From: Bacteroidia bacterium | GTDB taxonomy: Bacteria > Bacteroidota > Bacteroidia > Flavobacteriales > Schleiferiaceae | Length of the DNA stretch: 64,000 bases | Assembly (NCBI GenBank): GCA_030424545.1 | Contig: JAUHWL010000007.1 | Coordinates: 62,001-126,000, forward strand | Direction: 5' to 3' | Made by a program: the position numbers and the translations under genes | Shown: positions 1 to 7,717 of the stretch, piece by piece | Position numbering within the stretch: position 1 is the first letter of the stretch | Layout of the letters: each line of letters begins with the position of its first letter | Notes under the pieces: model-generated | The model's input: only the letters and a program-made list of their open reading frames with translations | Told to the model about the DNA's origin: nothing | The model's database searches: none

Positions 1-67
1 TACGTTTACTCATTGGTCGATGTAATGAAGTGAGTATAAAAACTCGTTTAATAAAAAGTTTAAATAC

Positions 68-94
68 TTAAACAATGTTTAAACAATAATTGTT
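68..94. promoter_or_regulatory. Two adjacent palindromes upstream of the ECF sigma gene
   Basis: TTAAACA-A-TGTTTAA (68-82) is immediately followed by AACAAT-A-ATTGTT (82-94). Both are perfect inverted repeats and they abut the TAnnTTTG -7 element at 94-101, so they occupy the -33 region. This is a good place for a repressor or activator. In AT-rich DNA such repeats also arise by chance, so function is inferred from position only. Confidence 0.3.
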
Positions 95-101
95 AAATTT
101 G
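94..101 (+). promoter_or_regulatory. Candidate -7 promoter element for the ECF sigma gene
   Basis: TAAATTTG is an exact match to the Bacteroidota -7 consensus TAnnTTTG, 25 bases before the ATG at 127. No clear TTG -33 box lies at the usual distance; the place is taken by two palindromes. Confidence 0.45.
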
Positions 102-126
102 ACCCATAACTAAAACGATACACAAT

Positions 127-633
127 ATGTCACCTAAAGAATTTGGATTAATACTGGACAATCAGAAAGATTTTCTTATTCAATTGGCGTTAAAACTAAC
201 GAAGCAAATGGATGATGCTGAGGATCTTAGGCAAGACACTTATTTTAAAGCCATTAAAAATGTTGATAAATACGAGCAGGGAACAAACCTAAAAGGGTGG
301 TTGTACACCATTATGCGAAATACATTTATCAATAATTACCGCAAAAAGAAAAATCAGAACACTTTTGTAGATGAAACCGACAATGGCTACTTTATAGATC
401 AAGGCATTAATAATAGAGTAGAACAGGCCGATCATAATGTAGATCAAGATTACATCATGCGCCAAATAGACAGCGTAGATAAAAATTATGTTGAAGCATT
501 TATGATGCATTTTAATGGTTATAAATACGAAGAGATTGCGGAAATTCTTGATATACCCTTGGGTACGGTAAAAAGTAGAATATTCTTGGCCCGTAAAAAG
601 ATGATGAATAAACTAAAAGATATTCGTTATTAA
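127..633 (+). CDS. ECF-type RNA polymerase sigma factor
   Basis: A 168-residue sigma-70 family protein of extracytoplasmic-function type. Region 2 lies at about residues 12-75, with the DAEDLRQDTYFKA core and a LKGWLYTIMRN stretch followed by a basic patch. Region 4 lies at about 115-165, with a helix-turn-helix EEIAEILDIPLGTVKSRIF that would read the -35 box. There is no signal peptide and no membrane anti-sigma gene follows. The next gene is idi, 56 bp downstream on the same strand. In several Flavobacteriia a short partnerless sigma factor of this kind sits in the carotenoid gene cluster with idi (general knowledge). A role in controlling isoprenoid or carotenoid genes, perhaps in response to light or oxidative stress, is inference from that neighbour. 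Confidence 0.93.
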   Translation: MSPKEFGLILDNQKDFLIQLALKLTKQMDDAEDLRQDTYFKAIKNVDKYEQGTNLKGWLYTIMRNTFINNYRKKKNQNTFVDETDNGYFIDQGINNRVEQADHNVDQDYIMRQIDSVDKNYVEAFMMHFNGYKYEEIAEILDIPLGTVKSRIFLARKKMMNKLKDIRY

Positions 634-689
634 TTCGGTTACAGTTCTATTTTTGAGCCCGAAATAAATGCACATTTTAATTTAGCTAG

Positions 690-1214
690 ATGGAACAAGT
701 AATTCTTGTAAATGAGAACGATGAAGAAATTGGTCTCATGGAGAAAATGGAAGCACATGAAAAAGGGCTTCTACATAGAGCTTTTTCTGTTTTTGTAATA
801 AATTCAAAAAATGAGCTCTTGCTTCAACAAAGAGCTTTTGAAAAATATCATTCAGGAGGTCTTTGGACAAACACTTGCTGTAGCCATCCGCGTAAAAACG
901 AACGAAATATAGACGCAGCCCACAGACGCTTGGTAGAAGAAATGGGCTTTGATTGTTCTTTGGAAAAATTAACCGATTTTATTTACAAGGCAGAACTTGA
1001 TAGCGGATTAACCGAGCATGAGTTTGACCATGTATTTGTGGGCAATTGGGAGGGGAAGCCCAATATAAATCCCAAAGAAGTTGCCTCGTATAAATGGATG
1101 AATATTGATACGTTAGAAAAAGACATCGAGGCATTTCCTGAACTTTATACCGAGTGGTTTAAAATCATTTACCAAAAATTTCTCAATCACGTAAAGAATG
1201 AAAGTAACCGTTAA
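690..1214 (+). CDS. idi: Isopentenyl-diphosphate delta-isomerase, type 1
   Basis: A 174-residue Nudix-fold enzyme that interconverts isopentenyl and dimethylallyl diphosphate, supplying the starter unit for menaquinone side chains, undecaprenyl phosphate and carotenoids. Visible signatures are the WTNTCCSHP active-site segment, with Cys64 matching the catalytic cysteine of the type 1 family, the Nudix helix around residues 72-90 (DAAHRRLVEEMGF), and the second active-site segment EHEFDHVF at 109-116 with the catalytic glutamate. Length is normal for the bacterial family. Its 3' end overlaps the next gene by 17 bp in another frame, which implies a shared transcript and probable translational coupling. 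Confidence 0.95.
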   Translation: MEQVILVNENDEEIGLMEKMEAHEKGLLHRAFSVFVINSKNELLLQQRAFEKYHSGGLWTNTCCSHPRKNERNIDAAHRRLVEEMGFDCSLEKLTDFIYKAELDSGLTEHEFDHVFVGNWEGKPNINPKEVASYKWMNIDTLEKDIEAFPELYTEWFKIIYQKFLNHVKNESNR

Positions 1215-1611
1215 CAGAAAGGCTCATTTTAATGCTGCACATAGATTACACAATAATAATTGGAGTGTAGAGAAAAATAGAAGCGTTTTTGGTAAATGTA
1301 ATAATGAACATTTTCATGGACATAACTACGAGTTTATTGTTTCTGTAACTGGAGAAATAGACCCGCATACGGGATATGTTGTAGACATGAAATGGCTGGC
1401 AGAGCTTTTAGAAGCAGAAATCTGCGAACGCTTTGATCACAAAAATTTAAATCTGCAAACAATAGAGTTTGAAGAAGTAAACCCAACCGCAGAGAATATT
1501 GCTGTGGCTATTTGGCATATTTTACGAGTGCATATTAATAAAAATCACAGACTAAAAATTACGCTATTTGAAACACCAAGAAACTTTGTTGAATTTGATG
1601 GTGAGCATTAA
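1198..1611 (+). CDS. queD: 6-pyruvoyl-tetrahydropterin synthase / 6-carboxytetrahydropterin synthase family protein
   Basis: A 137-residue T-fold enzyme. The zinc-binding histidines are visible at about residues 15, 40 and 42 (AAHRLH and HFHGHNY), and the candidate catalytic Cys34 precedes them in FGKCNNEHFHGHNY. The DHKNLN segment and a late glutamate in the ETPRNF region also match the family. Members convert dihydroneopterin triphosphate to 6-carboxy-tetrahydropterin (queuosine pathway) or make pyruvoyl-tetrahydropterin. The sequence alone does not separate these, but QueD is the usual bacterial role. It overlaps idi by 17 bp. No other queuosine genes are in the window. Confidence 0.88.
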   Translation: MKVTVNRKAHFNAAHRLHNNNWSVEKNRSVFGKCNNEHFHGHNYEFIVSVTGEIDPHTGYVVDMKWLAELLEAEICERFDHKNLNLQTIEFEEVNPTAENIAVAIWHILRVHINKNHRLKITLFETPRNFVEFDGEH

Positions 1612-1655
1612 ATAAAATAGTGATTAATGAAAATGTGTTTTAATTTAAACAATTG

Positions 1656-1684
1656 TTGCATTCGAAATTTGGTTCATTAACTTG
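1656..1684 (+). promoter_or_regulatory. Candidate promoter for the small ORF at 1730
   Basis: TTG at 1656-1658 is followed after 19 bases by TAACTTG (1678-1684), one T short of TAnnTTTG. Spacing fits the Bacteroidota promoter. It lies in the otherwise gene-poor gap 1612-2014. Confidence 0.3.
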
Positions 1685-1729
1685 AGGCAAGTAATATTTA
1701 AAACAAAACGATTACAATACGTACTGAAT

Positions 1730-1861
1730 ATGAGGTTATTAAAAAAAATTGGAATGATGTTTAAGTCGAAAGCCAATCAAGATAATCACCCTAAAGATGT
1801 AAAGTTAGAGCAAATTAGAAGTGAGATTGCCTTAACAGAAATTGAGTTACGCGATCGCTAG
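1730..1861 (+). CDS. Possible small protein of 43 residues
   Basis: An ATG at 1730 opens a 43-codon frame ending in TAG. The product starts with a basic, hydrophobic stretch (MRLLKKIGMMFKSKA) and ends in a Glu/Ile/Leu-rich amphipathic helix (residues 28-43) likely to form a short coiled coil. It is the only open frame of note in the 403-base gap between the pterin gene and feoA, and a plausible promoter precedes it. I recognise no family. The frame could be chance, but charge pattern and promoter spacing favour a real small gene. Confidence 0.35.
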   Translation: MRLLKKIGMMFKSKANQDNHPKDVKLEQIRSEIALTEIELRDR

Positions 1862-1916
1862 GTCGAATTACGTTGTATTAACCTATACTTTTTTACAATC
1901 CTTTTTTAACTGACTT

Positions 1917-1933
1917 TTCTCATATCATGAGAA
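1917..1933. promoter_or_regulatory. Palindrome upstream of feoA, candidate metal-regulator site
   Basis: TTCTCAT-ATC-ATGAGAA is a perfect 7-bp inverted repeat. It is flanked further out by TGACTT (1911-1916) and AAGTCA (1942-1947). It lies 56 bases upstream of the feoA -7 element. Iron-uptake operons are usually controlled by Fur or DtxR-family repressors. The sequence is not a clear consensus of either, and the position is more typical of an upstream site than of a blocking operator. Confidence 0.35.
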
Positions 1934-1988
1934 TGAAAAAGAAGTCAATTTTGTTTCAAATTCTTTATTTAGAATAAATCCAAATAAT

Positions 1989-1996
1989 TAGTTTTG
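1989..1996 (+). promoter_or_regulatory. Candidate -7 promoter element for feoAB
   Basis: TAGTTTTG exactly matches TAnnTTTG, with the feoA ATG only 18 bases further on. This predicts a leader of roughly 10 nucleotides. No TTG box is seen at the usual -33 distance. Confidence 0.5.
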
Positions 1997-2014
1997 CCAA
2001 CTATATAAAAGGAA

Positions 2015-2269
2015 ATGGAAAGTACAACGCTTGCCGATTTAAGGCCAGGAAAATGCGCAGTAATTACTGGCTTTGCTGATGAAAATGTGCCTTTAAAGTT
2101 ATTAGAAATGGGATTGTTACCAGACAATGAGGTTTGTGTAAAAGGATGGGCTCCGCTAAAAGACCCAATACATATAGTAGTAGCTGGTTATGAAATTGCA
2201 CTTAGAAAAGACGAAGCAAAGTTTGTTTTGGTTGTTCCTGTAAATATTGAAGCCCAATTAGAAATATGA
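2015..2269 (+). CDS. feoA: FeoA, ferrous iron transport accessory protein
   Basis: An 84-residue cytosolic SH3-like protein. The FeoA pattern is clear: L-x-DLRPGKCAVITGF near the start, the KLLEMGLLPDNEV segment at about 30-42, and a C-terminal strand GYEIALRKDEAKFVLV. FeoA works with FeoB in Fe(II) uptake, probably by binding its cytosolic part. The gene overlaps feoB by four bases (ATGA), so the two are translationally coupled. Confidence 0.93.
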   Translation: MESTTLADLRPGKCAVITGFADENVPLKLLEMGLLPDNEVCVKGWAPLKDPIHIVVAGYEIALRKDEAKFVLVVPVNIEAQLEI

Positions 2270-4359
2270 AAATTGCTTTAGTAGGGAATCCCAATACTGG
2301 AAAAACCACTTTGTTTAATAAACTCACGGGATTAAATCAAAAAGTTGGTAATTACCCTGGAATTACAGTTGATAAAAAAGTTGGCTACTTTAAGTTAGAA
2401 AGTGGTAAAAATATTCAGCTTATAGATTTACCGGGAACGTATAGTTTAAATGCTTCTGCAAAAGATGAAGAAATAGTAACAGAAGCACTCTCAAATAAAA
2501 ATTTTATAGAATATCCAGAGGCGGTAATAGTGGTAGCAGATGCAACCAACTTAAAACGGAATCTGTTGCTATTTACGCAAGTTTTAGACTTAAAACTACC
2601 CTGCGTATTGGTGTTAAACATGAGCGATGTTGCCATTAAAAGAGGCATTGATGTAGATGTCTTAAAAATGGCTCAAAAGTTTGGCGTTCCTGTGGTTTCT
2701 ATAAACGCGCGCAAAGGCCTTGGTGTAGATGAATTAAAATCAGTTTTAGAAAAGCCGTTGTCTCCTCCAGTTCAACAAGTTTTTAAGCCTTTAGAAATAA
2801 ATGCAGAATTTGTAGAAAAAGCAAAATCAGTTCTCCATTCAGATTCTAATTACAGTGCTTGGCTCATAGCAAATACACCAAATTTTGCATTTATCACAGA
2901 ACATGAAGAGCAAGAGCTAAACAAAATACGCAAAGCATTAAATATAAATACCCAGCGCAATAAGGTTTCAGAAACCGTTGCGCGCTACGGGTTTATAGAT
3001 AATATCATTAAAGAATGCGTGTCTAAAAAAGAAACCAAATACAGCTCTTTTACAGGAAAGTTAGACGCGATATTAACACATAAAATTTGGGGCTTCTTCA
3101 TTTTTATAGCTATTCTGCTCTTAATATTTCAAGCTATTTTTAGTTGGTCTGAGTGGCCGATGGAGCTTATAGATAATTTGTTTGGTACAGCAAGTACGTG
3201 GGTTTTATCTGTTTTTCCTGAAGGGCCCGTGGCCAATTTATTGGCAGATGGAATTATACCAGGCATTGCAGGGGTAGTTATTTTTATTCCTCAAATAGCC
3301 ATTTTATTTGCGTTTATAGCACTTTTAGAAGAAACCGGGTACATGAGCCGAGTGGTATACATTATGGATAAAATAATGCGGCAGTTTGGTTTGAATGGAA
3401 AAAGTGTTGTTCCGTTACTTTCGGGCATGGCATGTGCTATTCCTGCTGTAATGGCCACAAGAAGCATTAGCAATTTTAAAGAAAGGCTCATTACCATTTT
3501 GGTTACACCGTTTATGACTTGCTCTGCAAGACTACCTGTGTACACCATATTAATTGCGTTGGTTATACCCAATACCAAGTATTTTGGATTTATGAATTTG
3601 CAAGGAATGGTGCTCTTATCGCTTTACCTTTTTGGTTTTGTTATGGCCATTTTAAGTGCTGTTGTTTTTAATAAGATTTTAAAATCAGCACATGTAAGCC
3701 AATTAATCATGGAGATGCCGCCATATAAAGTGCCACATTGGCGCAATGTTATTTTAACCATTGTAGAAAAAGTAAAGAGCTTTGTTTTTACTGCGGGTAA
3801 AATAATTGTTGCCATATCTATTGTGTTATGGGCGTTAGCAAGCTATGGTCCGGGCAATAGAAGAGAAGTGGCTATACAGCAAATTGAAGTTCAAGCAGCA
3901 GATAACAATTGGAATGAAGAGACCAAAAACCTTCATTTAATGTCGGCTAAGCTAGAAAACTCTTACATGGGTATTTTTGGCAAAAGCATAGAACCCGTAA
4001 TTAAACCTTTGGGTTACGATTGGAAAATAGGCATAGCCTTAATTGCAAGTTTTGCTGCACGAGAGGTTTTTGTAGGCACCATGGCAACCATATATTCGGT
4101 TGGCGAAGAAGGAGATCCGGCTCAAGGTGTAAAAGCACAAATGGCAAAAGATGTAGATTTAGAAACAAATCAGCCAAGATTTACCTTTGCCGTGGCGGTT
4201 TCGTTATTAATATTTTACGCGTTGGCCATGCAGTGTATGAGTACTATTGCGGTGGTGTACAGAGAAACAAAAGGGTGGAAGTGGCCGTTAATACAATTTG
4301 GGTTTATGACCGGTTTGGCATATTTACTCTCGTTTTTGGCATATCAATTTTTAAAATGA
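2266..4359 (+). CDS. feoB: FeoB, ferrous iron transporter
   Basis: A 697-residue inner-membrane Fe(II) transporter with an N-terminal G domain. G1 is GNPNTGKTT (residues 7-15), G2 is in GNYPGITV (28-35), G3 is DLPGTYS (54-60), and G4 is the LNMSD variant common in FeoB. A helical spacer follows, then the polytopic region from about residue 270. The two gate segments include SGMACAIPAVMATRSI and, near the C-terminus, ALAMQCMSTIAVV. Length is normal for Bacteroidota FeoB. It lies between feoA and a small Cys-rich membrane protein gene in one overlapping operon. Confidence 0.97.
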   Translation: MKIALVGNPNTGKTTLFNKLTGLNQKVGNYPGITVDKKVGYFKLESGKNIQLIDLPGTYSLNASAKDEEIVTEALSNKNFIEYPEAVIVVADATNLKRNLLLFTQVLDLKLPCVLVLNMSDVAIKRGIDVDVLKMAQKFGVPVVSINARKGLGVDELKSVLEKPLSPPVQQVFKPLEINAEFVEKAKSVLHSDSNYSAWLIANTPNFAFITEHEEQELNKIRKALNINTQRNKVSETVARYGFIDNIIKECVSKKETKYSSFTGKLDAILTHKIWGFFIFIAILLLIFQAIFSWSEWPMELIDNLFGTASTWVLSVFPEGPVANLLADGIIPGIAGVVIFIPQIAILFAFIALLEETGYMSRVVYIMDKIMRQFGLNGKSVVPLLSGMACAIPAVMATRSISNFKERLITILVTPFMTCSARLPVYTILIALVIPNTKYFGFMNLQGMVLLSLYLFGFVMAILSAVVFNKILKSAHVSQLIMEMPPYKVPHWRNVILTIVEKVKSFVFTAGKIIVAISIVLWALASYGPGNRREVAIQQIEVQAADNNWNEETKNLHLMSAKLENSYMGIFGKSIEPVIKPLGYDWKIGIALIASFAAREVFVGTMATIYSVGEEGDPAQGVKAQMAKDVDLETNQPRFTFAVAVSLLIFYALAMQCMSTIAVVYRETKGWKWPLIQFGFMTGLAYLLSFLAYQFLK

Positions 4360-4517
4360 TTTTACAAAACAGCATCATATTAATCTTGTTATTGGCTGCC
4401 CTATGGGTGCTTTACAAAAAACTTACTGCTGCCTTTAAGCAAGAGGGCAATTGCTCTGGTAGTTGTGGTTGCAGCGCTGCAGAGCTTAACGAATTAAGAA
4501 AAAATAAGTTGGGTTAA
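4356..4517 (+). CDS. FeoB-associated Cys-rich membrane protein
   Basis: A 53-residue protein whose ATG overlaps the feoB stop codon. It has one N-terminal transmembrane helix (about residues 5-20, IILILLLAALWVLY) followed by a cytosolic tail with three cysteines in NCSGSCGCS. This is the layout of the FeoB-associated Cys-rich membrane protein family, found downstream of feoB in Bacteroidota and Firmicutes. The cysteines may bind iron or an Fe-S cluster; that is inference. A longer frame from 4020 is only read-through over the end of feoB in another frame and is not the gene. Confidence 0.85.
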   Translation: MILQNSIILILLLAALWVLYKKLTAAFKQEGNCSGSCGCSAAELNELRKNKLG

Positions 4518-4526
4518 ACCAAAACG

Positions 4527-5759
4527 TTACTCGTACCTCAAAGCTTTTATAGGGCTAATTTTACTTACCATTAATGCCGGTAGCAAGAGCGTAATCATAC
4601 AAATTACAAGCACGCCAGCATTTAAATACAAAATGTACAAATAGTTTAACGCAATTGGTGCTTCAGAAACGTAATAAGTTTCTGGGTCTAAATGCACAAT
4701 GCCAAAGTATTGTTGTAGTAAACAAATGCCAATGCCAATTAGGTTTCCCCAAAACATGCCTCTAAAAATTATTGCACCGCTCTGATATAAAAATATAGAG
4801 ATTACCATTTTGTTATTTCCGCCCAAAGCCTTTAGTAGGCCTATCATATTGGTTCTATCAACAATTAAAATAAGTAACGCGCTTACCATGTTAATTACAG
4901 CAACGGCAATCATAATTACAAGAATCATATAAATGTTTAAATCGAATAAATCTAACCAATGAAACAATTGCTCGTTGTTAGATTTTACCGATTGTGCGTC
5001 TAAATCATAAGGCAATTCGGCACGAACTTGAGACGTAATTAACTCTAGTTGGTCTATGTTGTTTAGTAGAATTTCAAAGCCACCAACCTCATTGTTTTGC
5101 CAATTGTTTAATCTTTTAAGATGATATAAATCGCCAATTAAAAAGGTTTTATCAAACTCTTCTAAGCCCGTGCTATAAATGCCACAGATGTAAAATTTCC
5201 TGATTCTTGGCGGTCTGGGGGCTTCTTGTATAAAGTACATGTTTACGGCATCGTGTAGTTTTAGCTTTAGCCTTTTGGCTAGAATAGCAGATACCAAAAC
5301 AGAATCGTTTCGCGCAGAATCTTGCAAGGTTGGCCAATTGCCTTCTACAATACTTTCTTTAAAAAATGTTGCGTTATAGTTTTTGTCAACACCTTTTAAA
5401 ACGGTTCCTTCAAAATCTTCGGGGCCTTTTAAAATTCCTGCTTTAGTACCAAAAGCTTGAATAGAAACTACGCCCGGAATGCTTTTTATTTCTTGTGTTA
5501 ACGCAGAATCCAACTCAATAGGAGCGCGCTCAAACGAGTTGTTTATATCATATTGAGAGATTGTAATATGCCCAGAAAAGCCAACTATTTTTTCTCTGAT
5601 GGCCTTTTTTAATCCCATGCCTGTACCCAAAGAAACAATCATAAGTATTATTCCTAAGGCTATGGCTAGCGTTGCAGCTTTTATTACCGGACCAATTATT
5701 GATCCTTTATTATTTCGCGCCTTTTGTATCTTCCGCGCTATAAAATATGAAACGTTCAA
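4527..5759 (-). CDS. FtsX/LolC-LolE-like ABC transporter permease
   Basis: A 410-residue inner-membrane protein of the MacB/FtsX type, related to the LolC/LolE lipoprotein-release permeases. There is one N-terminal transmembrane helix (around residues 25-48), a large periplasmic domain, and three C-terminal helices ending in SKISPIKALRYE, the usual family ending. I choose the TTG start at 5759 because the product then begins LNVSYFIARKI, matching the MNxxxFIAxR start of relatives. An ATG at 5789 would add ten residues and overlap the divergent gene. Its partner ATPase is not in the window. It converges on the feo operon, with only nine bases between stop codons. Confidence 0.85.
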   Translation of the reverse strand: MNVSYFIARKIQKARNNKGSIIGPVIKAATLAIALGIILMIVSLGTGMGLKKAIREKIVGFSGHITISQYDINNSFERAPIELDSALTQEIKSIPGVVSIQAFGTKAGILKGPEDFEGTVLKGVDKNYNATFFKESIVEGNWPTLQDSARNDSVLVSAILAKRLKLKLHDAVNMYFIQEAPRPPRIRKFYICGIYSTGLEEFDKTFLIGDLYHLKRLNNWQNNEVGGFEILLNNIDQLELITSQVRAELPYDLDAQSVKSNNEQLFHWLDLFDLNIYMILVIMIAVAVINMVSALLILIVDRTNMIGLLKALGGNNKMVISIFLYQSGAIIFRGMFWGNLIGIGICLLQQYFGIVHLDPETYYVSEAPIALNYLYILYLNAGVLVICMITLLLPALMVSKISPIKALRYE

Positions 5760-5760
5760 A

Positions 5761-6954
5761 GTGTCTAAATTCAGCCTCAAAAATAGCATAATAGCCCTTC
5801 TTATTACCATAAGTGTTGCAGCAAAAGCACAGAACAATGCAATTGTTTTAGGTGCCGATAAATTACAAGAGTATTTGCCGTTGCTTAAAGAAAAAAATGT
5901 TGCTGTAGTTGCCAACCAAACTACGGTTTTAAGTTCTGGCGTTCACCTTGTTGATGCCTTATTACTCAATAAAATAGCGGTGAAAAAAGTTTTCTCGCCA
6001 GAGCATGGGTTTAGAGGAACTGCTTCGGCAGGCGAAAAAGTAGACAACGGAAAAGATGAAAAAACAGGCTTACCCATTGTTTCTTTATATGGCAAAAATA
6101 AAAAGCCATCGGCAGAAATGTTAAAAGATGTTGATGTTGTTGTTTTTGATATACAAGATGTGGGCGCTAGATTTTATACCTATATATCTACCATGAGCTT
6201 GGTTATGGAAGCTTGTGCCGAGAATGATATAGAAGTGGTGGTGCTAGATCGGCCAAACCCAAACGGGCATTATGTAGATGGTCCTGTTTTGCAAAAGGGG
6301 TTTGAAAGTTTTGTGGGCATGCACAAAATTCCTATTGTGCACGGTATGACTATTGGCGAGTATGCCTTGATGGTGAATTACGAAAATTGGTTGCCCAACG
6401 GAATAAAATGCAAGCTTAAAGTTATAGTGATGGATGGTTACGATCACACCAAAGTTTTTTCGGTACCCATCGCACCTTCGCCAAATTTACCAAATGATGA
6501 GGCTATACGTTTGTACCCATCTTTGTGTTTGTTCGAAGGCACAACCGTTAGTGTAGGGCGCGGAACCCCAATACCTTTTCAGCAAATTGGGGCACCTTGG
6601 CTAAAGGCAGAATTTGGCAATTACTCTTTTACACCCACGCCAAACGAAGGAGCCAAACACCCTAAATATGAAAACGAAAAATGTTACGGAATTGATTTAA
6701 AACCGTTTGCCAATGGTTTTTTAATGCACTACAACAAGCTTTACATTTATTGGTTGATAGAAAGTTATGGCGTAAGCCCAGATAAGGATAAATTTTTCAC
6801 TTCGTTTTTTGACAAACTTGCTGGAAACGATGTTTTAAGACAACAAATTATTTTAGGTGTTCCAGAAGAAGAAATAAGAGCAAGTTGGCAGGCCGATTTA
6901 AACGCGTTTAAATTAATTCGTAAAAAATATTTGCTGTACGCAGATTTCGAATAG
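5761..6954 (+). CDS. namZ: DUF1343 family exo-beta-N-acetylmuramidase (NamZ-like), exported
   Basis: A 397-residue protein with a signal peptide (about residues 1-21, hydrophobic IIALLITISVAAKA then Q). The DUF1343 hallmarks are present: VKKVFSPEHGFRG, a DxQDVGARFYTYISTM segment, LDRPNPNGHYVDGP, a PSPNLPNDEAIRLYPSLCLFEGTTVSVGRGTPIPFQQIGAPW block split over about residues 220-265. NamZ releases terminal MurNAc from peptidoglycan fragments, so a role in wall recycling or digestion in the periplasm is likely. The GTG at 5761 gives a clean signal peptide. It starts one base from the divergent permease start, so its promoter must lie inside that gene. Longer upstream frame is antisense to the permease. 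Confidence 0.88.
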   Translation: MSKFSLKNSIIALLITISVAAKAQNNAIVLGADKLQEYLPLLKEKNVAVVANQTTVLSSGVHLVDALLLNKIAVKKVFSPEHGFRGTASAGEKVDNGKDEKTGLPIVSLYGKNKKPSAEMLKDVDVVVFDIQDVGARFYTYISTMSLVMEACAENDIEVVVLDRPNPNGHYVDGPVLQKGFESFVGMHKIPIVHGMTIGEYALMVNYENWLPNGIKCKLKVIVMDGYDHTKVFSVPIAPSPNLPNDEAIRLYPSLCLFEGTTVSVGRGTPIPFQQIGAPWLKAEFGNYSFTPTPNEGAKHPKYENEKCYGIDLKPFANGFLMHYNKLYIYWLIESYGVSPDKDKFFTSFFDKLAGNDVLRQQIILGVPEEEIRASWQADLNAFKLIRKKYLLYADFE

Positions 6955-6961
6955 GCAGGCT

Positions 6962-7717
6962 TTAGCCTTTAAATCTCGACCATTTTTCTGCCAACAACGT
7001 GTAAAAATGGTTTTTCCATTCAAACTGATTGATATCTTTCTCGGTAATTTCTAGCTCAGCCTTTTGTTGTAGCCACAATGCTTTACCGTAGGCGTAAAGT
7101 TCCAAATCAAATTGGTTGTGCTTTTCTATTATGGCTCTGTCATCTGCGTTTAATTTTAACGGATATTTTTGAACCGTACCTTTTAAATAATAAGGCTTTT
7201 TTTTCCAGTTTAACTTTTTGTGTAGGGCCAACAAACCGGCTGTAAAGTCTTCTGTAATGCCAACAAACAAGAATTTTTTTAGGTTTTCTTTGGCCACAAC
7301 TAGAGCTTCGGCCTCGCGGCCCGTAATATCTCCCATGCCTGCCAAATGCCTAACCTGAAAATTGCTACCCAAAAGGCTACTTGCAAAATCTTGTAATGTT
7401 TGTTTTTTTAGGTGCTGATGCGTGCCATTTTTGTTGCTGATTACATAGTTGTAATTAGAAAAAACTTGATATACAGGATCTCGCAAAAAGGTTAGCAAGC
7501 AATAATTGTTTTGCGGCAAACGCTTTATAAAATTGTGCCTAAAATGTCCTATGGCTGCAACTGCATTGGGGTTTAGCTTGGGGCGTTGAATGTCTTTATG
7601 CGCATAAAACAGTTGTAATTTTTTACGGTATTGCCTTTTTAAAACGTAGGCCAAAGTGGTGCCCGCAGTTTTGGGTATGTGCATAAAAAGTAAAAAGCAA
7701 TTAGAGGATGTTGACAT
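6962..7717 (-). CDS. Sulfotransferase family protein
   Basis: A 251-residue protein with the N-terminal P-loop-like PAPS-binding motif HIPKTAGTTL (about residues 13-22). A second phosphosulfate-binding block is LLTFLRDPVYQVFSNYNY (about 80-97), where the RDP and the following Ser fit the 3'-phosphate site. This is the pattern of membrane-associated or cytosolic carbohydrate sulfotransferases. The N-terminus is not a convincing signal peptide. No sulfatase, PAPS synthesis or glycan cluster is adjacent, so the acceptor is unknown. Its stop lies seven bases from that of the namZ-like gene. Confidence 0.75.
   Translation of the reverse strand: MSTSSNCFLLFMHIPKTAGTTLAYVLKRQYRKKLQLFYAHKDIQRPKLNPNAVAAIGHFRHNFIKRLPQNNYCLLTFLRDPVYQVFSNYNYVISNKNGTHQHLKKQTLQDFASSLLGSNFQVRHLAGMGDITGREAEALVVAKENLKKFLFVGITEDFTAGLLALHKKLNWKKKPYYLKGTVQKYPLKLNADDRAIIEKHNQFDLELYAYGKALWLQQKAELEITEKDINQFEWKNHFYTLLAEKWSRFKG

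Noticed and set aside
1-72. Possible tail of an upstream gene on the plus strand (frames ending at 33 or 72)
   Set aside because: Two frames stay open from the window edge to a stop, but each is under 25 codons and has no recognisable ending. I cannot tell coding from chance.
4020-4355. Long frame running into the Cys-rich FeoB-associated gene
   Set aside because: It overlaps feoB in another frame and the product is basic and unlike any protein. The true small gene starts at 4356.
5599-5760. N-terminal extension of the NamZ-like protein
   Set aside because: The region is the antisense of the permease N-terminus. The signal peptide begins after the GTG at 5761.
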